A DNA stretch of 64,000 bases from Shewanella benthica KT99 (lineage in GTDB: Bacteria > Pseudomonadota > Gammaproteobacteria > Enterobacterales > Shewanellaceae): positions 1 through 64,000 of the forward strand of contig NZ_ABIC01000014.1 of assembly GCF_000172075.1 (NCBI RefSeq). Reading direction: 5' to 3'. The notes beneath the pieces were generated by a model. That model was given only the letters and a program-made list of their open reading frames with translations, did no database searches and had not been told where the DNA came from. The translations under genes and the position numbers were made by a program. Below are positions 56,847 through 64,000 of the stretch, piece by piece. Each line of letters opens with the position of its first letter. The first letter of the stretch is position 1.

Positions 56847-58079
56847 CTACTTCTTCTTCTTTTTCTTCTTATTTTTCTTGCTGAATGTTTTTGTTGCACC
56901 AGGCTTAACCTTGTTTTTCCCTGGTGGCCTAGCTTCCTTATTCTTAGGGCGCAGATCTTTGATGAATCTGCGTTTAAGGACCTGGTCTATATAGCGTTCA
57001 ATCTTGCCGACAACGCGGATATCGTGAGCCTCGACCAGAGAGATAGCCGTGCCCTTGGCGCCTGCGCGGGCAGTACGTCCGATGCGGTGTACATAAGTAT
57101 CTGCAGATCTTGGCATATCGAAGTTGATCACATGACTGATGTTATCTACGTCGATGCCGCGAGCGGCGACATCGGTGGCCAACAGGACACTGACTTCGCC
57201 TTTAGTGAAGCGACCCAAAGCCTGGAATCTCTGTTTTTGTTCCATGTCGCCACGCATAAAGCTACATGTTATCCCTTCTCTCTGTAGCAAGCCTTCCAAG
57301 CTTGCTACACCTTCTCGGGTCTTAACAAACACTATGGTACGTGTCACATCTTCCTGTCTGAGGATGTTACACAGCATGGCGAATTTATGTTCTTTATTGT
57401 CGGCAATATGGATCCATTGGTGGATTTTGGCTTTCTCGCTGCGCGGTGCTTCGGCCTCTACCTTAACTGGATCTGTCAGCAGCTGGTGTGAGAAACGTCC
57501 CACATCACTGCCCTCTAACGTTGCCGAGAATAGCATGGTCTGTTTACGACCAACGGATTCGATGGCTAAGGTCTCGACCGCGGCGGAGAATCCCATATCC
57601 AGCATTCTGTCGGCTTCATCGATGACAAACACTTCAACCTCTTCGGCATTGAAGTTGCCCTTGTCCAGATATTCCATCAAGCGGCCGGGAGTGGCGACTA
57701 AGATATCGACATTATTCTTTAGCGCTTCTTCTTGTGGGCCGTAGGGCATGCCGCCTGTTATGATGACAATATTGAGATCAAGACCTGTCGACAGATGCGA
57801 GGCATAGCGATGAATTTGGCTGGCAAGCTCACGGGTCGGTGTCAACACCAGGACTCGTGCCTGACCGCTGAAGCGACGAGGGAAGTCGATGATATGTTGG
57901 ATCGCTGGCAGCAGGAAGCTGGCAGTTTTGCCTGTCCCTGTCGGTGCCCGAGCTAGTATGTCTTTCTGCTCCATCGCCAATGGAATGGTTTGTTGCTGTA
58001 TCGTGGTGGGCTTTTTATGGCCCATGGCTTTTAATGACTCTAGTAAAATAGGGTCAAGCAGGAAGTCTTCAAATAGCAT
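56847..58079 (-). CDS. srmB: DEAD-box RNA helicase SrmB
   Basis: 410 residues. Motifs in order: Q motif with MGHKKPTTIQQQTIP, Walker A APTGTGKTASF, PTRELASQI, TPGRLMEYL, DEAD as VIDEADRMLD, SAT as LFSATLEG, and in domain 2 TRTIVFVKTREGV, TDVAARGIDV and HRIGRTARAG. A C-terminal basic tail ends in nine lysines, longer than usual. It helps assemble the large ribosomal subunit. The start ATG 58079 aligns with known SrmB and has gagaa upstream. It is next to trmN6, as in E. coli. Confidence 0.93.
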   Translation of the reverse strand: MLFEDFLLDPILLESLKAMGHKKPTTIQQQTIPLAMEQKDILARAPTGTGKTASFLLPAIQHIIDFPRRFSGQARVLVLTPTRELASQIHRYASHLSTGLDLNIVIITGGMPYGPQEEALKNNVDILVATPGRLMEYLDKGNFNAEEVEVFVIDEADRMLDMGFSAAVETLAIESVGRKQTMLFSATLEGSDVGRFSHQLLTDPVKVEAEAPRSEKAKIHQWIHIADNKEHKFAMLCNILRQEDVTRTIVFVKTREGVASLEGLLQREGITCSFMRGDMEQKQRFQALGRFTKGEVSVLLATDVAARGIDVDNISHVINFDMPRSADTYVHRIGRTARAGAKGTAISLVEAHDIRVVGKIERYIDQVLKRRFIKDLRPKNKEARPPGKNKVKPGATKTFSKKNKKKKKKK

Positions 58080-58195
58080 GCGCAGCGTTCTCAATAAATA
58101 ATAGCTGCGCATTATACACCAAAATAGACCAAACTAGCTCTTAATTTCATCTAAATTATTAGCCGTTTCGGAGATAAACTTCATCCGCAAATGGG

Positions 58196-58948
58196 CTAGT
58201 ACTTGAGATAAAATCCGGTGATTAGGCCAATCATCTCTTGGCTATAACTGCCATCACTCTCCTTGATACAGAAGTGATTCGAGTCGACTCGATGGCTCTG
58301 CTCTGGGAAGGGGGCTTGTCTGTGAGCCAAGTTAAACACATGTCTGTGGGGCTTCTTAGCTGCCGAATCTGCAATATCCATGACCCGGGTCATGATGAGC
58401 TCTGAGCATGCCAGCTCTTGCTGAAACTTAGGCATACTTTGACTGGGGAGAATCAGGCTAGCGGTGCCATCGGCTGCCAAGAGGCGAGTTATGGCTTTTA
58501 TTAGGCATGAAAAATCTAAGCTGTCGGTATGCCTGGCTTTTGCTCTAAGTTGGTTTTTGGACTGTGTCCCACCGTTAAAATAGGGGGGATTACAGATGAT
58601 ATGTTCAAATTTTACTTGAGTGTCCAGACGCTGTTGCGCAAAGTCCTGAATCGCACACTGCTCTATTGTTAATCTCTCGCCCCACTTAGAAGCCTGAAAG
58701 TTTCTCTCACAAGCCGATGCTGCGGTTTCGTCGAGTTCGATTGCGGTGATAATCGCTTCACTTCGCTGAGCGGCCATTAAGCTTAGCAGTCCGCTGCCCG
58801 CGCCAATATCGAGAATGCTCTTGGCTCGAGTCAGAGGGGCCCAGGCCCCGAGAATCACAGCATCTGTGCTAACAGGCATGCCACAGTTATGGTCATCTAT
58901 ATGAAATTGTTTGAAGGTAAATGGCATCGAGTCTGATTTATTCTGCAT
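58196..58948 (-). CDS. trmN6: tRNA1(Val) A37 N6-methyltransferase
   Basis: 250 residues. SAM loop SILDIGAGSGLLSLMAAQR near residue 40 and adenine-methylase motif IICNPPYFNG near residue 111 (NPPY) are present, and the start PFTFKQFHIDDHNCGMPVST fits the YfiC family. It methylates A37 of valine tRNA1. The gene lies beside srmB. Confidence 0.92.
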   Translation of the reverse strand: MQNKSDSMPFTFKQFHIDDHNCGMPVSTDAVILGAWAPLTRAKSILDIGAGSGLLSLMAAQRSEAIITAIELDETAASACERNFQASKWGERLTIEQCAIQDFAQQRLDTQVKFEHIICNPPYFNGGTQSKNQLRAKARHTDSLDFSCLIKAITRLLAADGTASLILPSQSMPKFQQELACSELIMTRVMDIADSAAKKPHRHVFNLAHRQAPFPEQSHRVDSNHFCIKESDGSYSQEMIGLITGFYLKY

Positions 58949-59400
58949 TGAAAACTTAGGTGGCTGGATTGTACTCTAATCACAGGGATTGGTTAATGGC
59001 TTTCATATGGGCTGCGATTTCAATGATGTTGCTGGCTTGTAGTGGCAACTTATTTTATATGCCTGATGCTGTTGCTGTGTGAGCTTGTTTAACTGAAAGT
59101 TGTTGCTTTGTTATGTTTCTGTTGTCGATCCTTCCTGATTTGAGTGGATTCCTTGTTTAATTATGCTGTATTTGCTAATAGTATGCCTCTGGAATAGGGC
59201 TTTAAGCACTTTTTTAGGCTAGGCAAGCCAGTTTTAAGTAATGTTAGCGTCAGGTGTTCCCGCTTCTGTTCATAAACTAGCCAAGTGTCGGCCGATTTTA
59301 CCACGGACTCGTGTAATCATTAGTTTACACATAATTTAATCTCCACTTACAGAGCCTGTGATTGGCCTAATAACTTGAGATCGTTACAAAACAATAAAAG
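58949..59400. other. Noncoding gap upstream of brnQ
   Basis: About 450 bases with no gene; AT-rich near 59320-59400, where the brnQ promoter should lie. Confidence 0.4.
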
Positions 59401-60756
59401 ATGATGGGGCAAAAAGTGCAAAACAAACAGATGAGCATGGCCGATACCTTAGGGTTAGGCTTTATGACTTTCGCGTTCTTCTTGGGCGCCGGTAACCTTA
59501 TTTTCCCACCATTGGCAGGCTTCCTCGCCGGGGAAAATATGATTTTAGCCATGATTGGCTTCTTGATCACTGCGGTAACTTTACCCCTGATCACCCTGAT
59601 CGCCGTTGCTAAGGCGAACGGTAAAATCATGGGCTTACTTCCTCCTGTGGCTGCAACCATTTTTGCAATCACTATTTATATCGTTATAGGTCCCGCATTC
59701 GCGGCTCCACGAGCGGGTCTAGTGGCCTATGAAATGGGCTTTAAACCTTTCCTGGCAGATAGCAGTGCGACCTTTACGATCGCCGGTATCGTGCTTAATG
59801 TTGCCCAGCTTATTTACACCTTAATCTTCTTCGGTGGAGCCATGCTAATGGCACTTAATCCGGGGAAACTGCTCGACAGTGTGGGTAAGGTCCTTACGCC
59901 TATCATGATTTTTCTTCTGGTGGGTTTGGCTATCTCTGTCATGGTGCTACCTGGGTCAGGCGTCGGACAAGCCGTGGGTGAGTATCAGACTAACCCGCTG
60001 ACCAAAGGTATATTGGAAGGTTATAACACCATGGATACCTTGGCATCACTCATCTTCGGCATGTTGATTATCGATATTCTTCGTCGTAAAGGGGTGAGTG
60101 ACAGTAAAGATCAGACTAAATATCTGATTAGAGCCGCCTTGATCGCCGCGGCAGGCCTGGCATTTGTCTATATCTCTCTCTTCTACCTAGGTGCCTCTGC
60201 CGGTGAACTCGCCAATGGCGCAGACAATGGCGGGGTAATCTTAACCAACTATGTGAATCATGAGTTCGGTAGTCTAGGTCAGATTTTATTGGCGGCCGTG
60301 GTCACACTAGCCTGCTTAACCACGGTTATTGGTTTGGTGACAGCTTGTGCCGAGTTCTTCAATGATCTGCTGCCACGCATATCCTACAAGATGTTTGTGG
60401 TTATCATGAGCCTGGCCTGTGCCACAGTGGCGAACGTTGGACTATCACAATTGATCAGTGTAAGTGTACCTGTGCTCTACACCATCTACCCTGTCGCTAT
60501 CGCCTTAGTCGCGGTGACTTTCTTAACCAATAAGTTTGCCATGCCTGAGCTCTCTCATCGTATCGTGCTCAGTGTCGCCTTGGTATTTGGTATTATCGAT
60601 GGTCTTAAAGCGGCCGGTATCGATATGAGTTTTGCGGATTTCATGCCAATGCATAATGAAGGCATGGCCTGGTTACTGCCGACAGGGCTGGCAATAATGG
60701 CGTGTTTATTTATCAAGAAGAGTAAAGCTGAGCCTAATACCCAAACTACTTCATAA
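59401..60756 (+). CDS. brnQ: Branched-chain amino acid carrier BrnQ
   Basis: 451 residues, about twelve transmembrane helices. LGLGFMTFAFFLGAGNLIFP near the start is the LIVCS family signature. It takes up leucine, isoleucine and valine with sodium or protons. The start has two adjacent ATG codons (59401, 59404). It stands alone. Confidence 0.93.
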   Translation: MMGQKVQNKQMSMADTLGLGFMTFAFFLGAGNLIFPPLAGFLAGENMILAMIGFLITAVTLPLITLIAVAKANGKIMGLLPPVAATIFAITIYIVIGPAFAAPRAGLVAYEMGFKPFLADSSATFTIAGIVLNVAQLIYTLIFFGGAMLMALNPGKLLDSVGKVLTPIMIFLLVGLAISVMVLPGSGVGQAVGEYQTNPLTKGILEGYNTMDTLASLIFGMLIIDILRRKGVSDSKDQTKYLIRAALIAAAGLAFVYISLFYLGASAGELANGADNGGVILTNYVNHEFGSLGQILLAAVVTLACLTTVIGLVTACAEFFNDLLPRISYKMFVVIMSLACATVANVGLSQLISVSVPVLYTIYPVAIALVAVTFLTNKFAMPELSHRIVLSVALVFGIIDGLKAAGIDMSFADFMPMHNEGMAWLLPTGLAIMACLFIKKSKAEPNTQTTS

Positions 60757-61058
60757 TGCAGGATTCAGCATGTCGAGAAGTGACAGAGTTCAAGGCATGA
60801 AATAGTAGTACTAGTTATTCTAATTCAATATTTCATAACGCAGAAAAATGTTGCTTCTCGCCTTGCCCTGCGGGAGCTCCCGTAGAATAACTGCACTGCG
60901 TTAGTGCTATCGACAAGGGAATAACCATTCTCTCAATCACTGCCTTGTTCAGCTATCCTACGGGGGCTCTGAAACGAGCACATTGAGGTAGCTTGGGTAT
61001 AAATTGGGATAACTTCCTACTGAACTCTGTTAATTCTCTGGCTATGTCATAGAATACT
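60757..61058. other. Noncoding gap with hairpin-rich words
   Basis: Contains gcgggagctcccgt (60880) and agcacattgaggtagcttggg; no gene is seen. Confidence 0.4.
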
Positions 61059-61092
61059 AAGCGCGGTCTCGATGAGAACGCGCTTTTTTAAT
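61059..61092 (+). terminator. Terminator upstream of xerD
   Basis: aagcgcggtctc / gagaacgcgctt with one mismatch and loop gat, followed by tttttt, separating brnQ transcripts from xerD. Confidence 0.8.
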
Positions 61093-61112
61093 GCCTCAAA
61101 GGAGTGACTAGC

Positions 61113-62030
61113 TTGGCTGAGTCTGCTGAATCAAAACCATATCAACCCGACCCGCTTATCGATACCTTTCTGGATGATCTCTGGTCGAATCGGGGATTGA
61201 GTGATAATACCCTCGCAGCCTATCGAACCGACCTGCGCCATTTCGATCGTTATATGCAGAAATTGGGCGGCGGATTAGTTCAGGTGTCTCAGCAATTGAT
61301 CCGTGACTATCTGGATGTGAGATTCGATAAGGGCTTTGCCCGTACCAGCAGTGCTCGCCTGATGAGTAGCCTGAGGCGTTTTTATGGTTTCTTGATACTT
61401 AAGAAGCTGATTCAAGTGGATCCTATCGCGCGGATAAAGTCGCCCAAATTAGCCCGTAAACTGCCTGACTCACTCAGCGAAGCCGATGTCGATATCTTGC
61501 TCAATGAACCGGATCTACAAGAACCCATCGAATGCCGGGACAGGGCCATGCTGGAGCTACTTTATGCTACTGGGCTGCGAGTGACTGAATTGGTTAGTTT
61601 GACCATGGAGCAGCTCAGTCTCAGACAGGGCCTGGTGAGGGTTGTAGGCAAAGGTGGCAAGGAGAGGCTAGTGCCTCTGGGGGAGATTGCCGTTAACGAA
61701 GTTGAACACTATCTTGAGGGAGCCAGAGCCGAGTTGCTCAAAGGCAAGCTCAGTGATGTGTTATTCCCCTCTAGACGTGGCCAGATGATGACCCGGCAAA
61801 CCTTCTGGCATAGAATTAAACTCTATGCGCTTAGGGCTGGAATCGTGACGCATATTTCCCCTCATACTATGAGGCATGCTTTTGCGACGCATCTGCTAAA
61901 TCATGGTGCCGATCTGCGCGTGGTGCAGTTGTTACTGGGGCATAGCGATCTGTCCACCACACAGATTTACACCCATGTGGCCAAAGCCAGACTCAGTCAA
62001 CTCCACAGTGAACATCACCCCAGGGGCTAG
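61113..62030 (+). CDS. xerD: Site-specific tyrosine recombinase XerD
   Basis: 305 residues. The N-terminal arm-binding domain (DTFLDDLWSNRGLSDNTLAA) precedes the catalytic domain with Arg in ATGLRVTELVSL, Lys in GKGGKERLVPLG, and His-x-x-Arg, His and Tyr in HISPHTMRHAFATHLL, LLLGHSDLSTTQIYTHV. With XerC it resolves chromosome dimers at dif. TTG 61113 is preferred because aaggag lies eight bases before it; GTG 61104 sits inside that ribosome site. dsbC and recJ follow as in relatives. Confidence 0.93.
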   Translation: MAESAESKPYQPDPLIDTFLDDLWSNRGLSDNTLAAYRTDLRHFDRYMQKLGGGLVQVSQQLIRDYLDVRFDKGFARTSSARLMSSLRRFYGFLILKKLIQVDPIARIKSPKLARKLPDSLSEADVDILLNEPDLQEPIECRDRAMLELLYATGLRVTELVSLTMEQLSLRQGLVRVVGKGGKERLVPLGEIAVNEVEHYLEGARAELLKGKLSDVLFPSRRGQMMTRQTFWHRIKLYALRAGIVTHISPHTMRHAFATHLLNHGADLRVVQLLLGHSDLSTTQIYTHVAKARLSQLHSEHHPRG

Positions 62031-62149
62031 CTTGCCTGATAGCAAGTTGGAAGTATCTTCTTCAGTTGGGTTCATTTACCGGGTTCGGTGTTTGCTTGGT
62101 TTGTTGGTAATCATAGCCTCAATGATACCTATAGCCTGCGGCTCGCTGA
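62031..62149. other. Start of repeat island between xerD and dsbC
   Basis: No gene. In related bacteria xerD and dsbC lie close together; here about 690 bases of repeat-like sequence separate them. Confidence 0.4.
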
Positions 62150-62380
62150 ATGTGCAAACACTTCTGTGACCCGCCGCAAGTATATCTGACTGCCATGGTC
62201 TTAAGCGTTCCAGACGCTTTTATAACATTTCCCATATCCCTATGGGTCAGCGGCGGGAATGCCAAAAAATGTAGGGAACATTTTTGGCCCTGTGAGCTCT
62301 GCGACATCAAACAACTTCCATGTTTAAAGGCCAGTTCGGCATCCCAGCCTCTCGTTCGGAGAGTATCACTTCGTGATACC
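62150..62380 (+). repeat. Interspersed repeat, copy B (forward orientation)
   Basis: Same element as 24695-24950 in opposite orientation: tgcaaacacttctgtgac, then gggaatgccaaaaaatgtag, then cagcctctcgttcggagag. It carries an extra internal segment (cttaagcgttccagacgc...) and small hairpins (cccatatccctatggg). The frame running through it is not thought to be a gene. Confidence 0.8.
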
Positions 62381-62720
62381 TCACCCTGATGTCGAAGGTC
62401 ACAGCCGCGTTCACACCTGATTATTCATTTCTTCGATTTGAGTTAAATTGATGGGGGAAGGCTTTCTGTTCCATGACCTTGAACGGGTATCAGAGCTTAG
62501 GTTTTTAGTTGGCAGAAGGGCATTTTCCTCTGACCCCAAATACTATTCGAAGCTGCTTAACTTTGAGGTAGTTTATAATTACCTCTACTGGCAGTGATTT
62601 AGTTACAGTTATTATTTGCTTTAATCCTGTTGAAACTGTAACTTTTCTGGCCTAAACAAGGTCTAATCAAGTGTAATTTTAAATAACCGCACCAGACCCA
62701 TGCAAAGAACAGGATATATA

Positions 62721-63458
62721 ATGAAGTTTACCCGCATATTTTCTTTGGTACTTGCTGTGGTATTAGCGCCTTTCGCTATGGCCACATCTAATACCCACAG
62801 CGACACAATTGCCAATAGTGCCGAGCTGAAGCAGAAGTTGAGTGACACATTAAGTGTCAAGGTTCACTCTCTTCATCAGTCGCCTATCCCAGGTCTATAC
62901 GAAGCCTTAACGGATCGTGGCGTGCTATATATCTCTCGAGATGGCTCTAAACTATTTCATGGTAGCCTGTATGATCTCGATAATGATATGAAGAATCTGA
63001 CGGAGGCTGCGATGGCAGGACCTCGTATCGAGATGATGAAACCCCTCGAAGATCATATGTTGGTGTATAAGGCTAACAACGAGAAACATGTCGTTACCGT
63101 CTTCACCGACATCAGCTGCGGTTATTGTCGCAAATTGCATAAGCAGATGGATGAGTATAACGACTTAGGCATCACCATACGTTATCTGGCGTTCCCACGT
63201 AGTGGCGTACCTTCTGCCAACGCCGATGAGATGGAAGCGGTCTGGTGTGCAGCGGATCCCCTTAAGGCGATGACAGATGCTAAGGCGGGTAAGAGCGTTG
63301 AGCATAAGCAGTGTGATGCAAAAATTGCCGAGCAGTATAACCTAGGTCAGAGCTTCGGCATCAATGGCACCCCGGCTATCATCTTAGATGATGGCAGCAT
63401 GATCCCAGGCTACCAGCCACCTAAAGATCTGCTTCGTGCGCTAGAGTCAATTAACTAG
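62721..63458 (+). CDS. dsbC: Thiol:disulfide isomerase DsbC
   Basis: 245 residues with a signal peptide (IFSLVLAVVLAPFAMA-TS). An N-terminal dimerisation domain is followed by a thioredoxin-fold domain with redox motif CGYC (in DISCGYCRKLHK) and cis-Pro motif GTPAIILDDG. It reshuffles wrong disulfides in the periplasm. ATG 62721 is chosen because agga lies six bases before it and it begins the signal peptide; an ATG at 62700 is open. Confidence 0.95.
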   Translation: MKFTRIFSLVLAVVLAPFAMATSNTHSDTIANSAELKQKLSDTLSVKVHSLHQSPIPGLYEALTDRGVLYISRDGSKLFHGSLYDLDNDMKNLTEAAMAGPRIEMMKPLEDHMLVYKANNEKHVVTVFTDISCGYCRKLHKQMDEYNDLGITIRYLAFPRSGVPSANADEMEAVWCAADPLKAMTDAKAGKSVEHKQCDAKIAEQYNLGQSFGINGTPAIILDDGSMIPGYQPPKDLLRALESIN

Positions 63459-63483
63459 ATTACTTGACAATATAAAGCCTAAG

Positions 63484-63507
63484 GCCAGCGATATCGCTGG
63501 CTTTTTT
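63484..63507 (+). terminator. Terminator between dsbC and recJ
   Basis: Stem gccagcg / cgctggc with loop atat and a run of six T. Confidence 0.9.
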
Positions 63508-63649
63508 ATGTCGGGCATATCGGATGGCAAATGTCAGCTTAATGGATTTTCGCTTGTATGCCTAAGCTAGTGTTATCTGGGCCGGGGTTTGATATGCTAG
63601 CTGGTGTTTGATTTCTCTGTGTTCAACCTAAGCTATAAGGCAGTAATTC

Positions 63650-64000
63650 GTGATCCATAAGATAGTGCGACGTTCTAAGGTTGATGACACTCATCTGCCA
63701 GATTCCTTCTCTCCTCTGTTAAAGCAGATCTATGCCAGCCGTGGTACCACAGCCGAGGAATGTGATCTGACTCTGTCACGCCTGTTACGCCCCAATACCA
63801 TGAAAGGTTTGGACATAGCCTCTAAGATTATCGCCGATGGGATCAGAGACAATCGCGCAATTTTAATCATGGGTGATTTCGATGCCGATGGCGCGACCTC
63901 GACCTGTGTGTGCATGCTGGCGTTGAAGATGATGGGCGCGAGTAAAATTGATTACCTTATCCCTAATCGCTTCGATTTCGGTTATGGACTGAGCCCGGAG
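63650..64000 (+). CDS. recJ: Single-strand DNA exonuclease RecJ, N-terminal part
   Basis: The gene is cut by the window edge; 117 codons are seen. From GTG 63650 (aagg nine bases before) the product reads IHKIVRRSKVDDTHLPDSFS and contains the DHH-family motif MGDFDADGATSTCV and LIPNRFDFGYGLSPE, both RecJ hallmarks. RecJ degrades single-stranded DNA 5' to 3' in recombination and mismatch repair. It follows dsbC as in E. coli. Confidence 0.93.
   Translation, partial: MIHKIVRRSKVDDTHLPDSFSPLLKQIYASRGTTAEECDLTLSRLLRPNTMKGLDIASKIIADGIRDNRAILIMGDFDADGATSTCVCMLALKMMGASKIDYLIPNRFDFGYGLSPE

Noticed and set aside
62119..62390. Open frames through the repeat between xerD and dsbC
   Set aside because: The same peptide pattern appears in the other repeat copy within a damaged gene; no ribosome site or family support.

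Overview
The window reads as chromosomal DNA of a marine gammaproteobacterium, most likely a Shewanella of the cold or deep-sea type. This rests on Shewanella-like proteins throughout (NorR/NnrS/Hmp, TatD-associated radical SAM, HAAAP serine carrier, DUF481 porin-like protein), on conserved blocks such as epd-pgk-fba, srmB/trmN6 and xerD-dsbC-recJ, and on many small interspersed repeats and broken genes. The species cannot be named from sequence alone.

Layout. 0.4-3.1 kb: two tandem universal stress proteins and an alanine-dehydrogenase-like enzyme flanked by direct repeats. 3.5-8.6 kb: a deletion scar joining a TetR gene to an old yellow enzyme gene, then a His-rich secreted protein, a HupE/UreJ membrane protein preceded by an 11-copy heptamer repeat, a membrane-anchored partner, a secreted M43 metalloprotease and small proteins. 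9-12 kb: DUF924 protein and the YdbS/YdbT PH-domain membrane pair. 12.6-17 kb: nitric-oxide defence, with Hmp and NnrS on the minus strand and NorR divergent on the plus strand, NorR-type operators and a sigma-54 promoter between them.

17.9-31.5 kb is a decay zone. It holds a dipeptidase split by an in-frame amber codon, an intact TAXI binding protein whose permease is a deletion relic, a scrambled P-loop kinase relic, a RAYT transposase relic, a YefM/YoeB pair, an integron-cassette relic with attC-like sites, an IS110-type tail, a gutted YbdL aminotransferase, a methyltransferase fragment and an sdaA relic behind the intact serine carrier. Between these lie intact csdA/csdE-type sulfur genes, a MarR-GNAT fusion and yjjX.

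31.5-36.8 kb: two GNAT enzymes, a META-domain lipoprotein and two paralogous proteins with degenerate GGDEF domains. 37-45.7 kb: housekeeping carbon and methyl-group metabolism (metK with MetJ boxes, tkt, epd, pgk, fba) and a DUF481 outer-membrane protein. 46-51.5 kb: a frameshifted membrane winged-helix regulator, an unknown two-helix membrane protein, a large PAS sensor with a degenerate GGDEF end and a radical SAM protein. 51.8-56.5 kb: an RND efflux operon. 56.8-64 kb: srmB, trmN6, brnQ, xerD, a repeat island, dsbC and the start of recJ, which runs off the window.

The most interesting material is the integron-cassette relic, the NorR/sigma-54 control region with a damaged nnrS start, the HupE/His-rich module behind a long heptamer tract, the family of catalytically dead GGDEF proteins and the interspersed repeat families.
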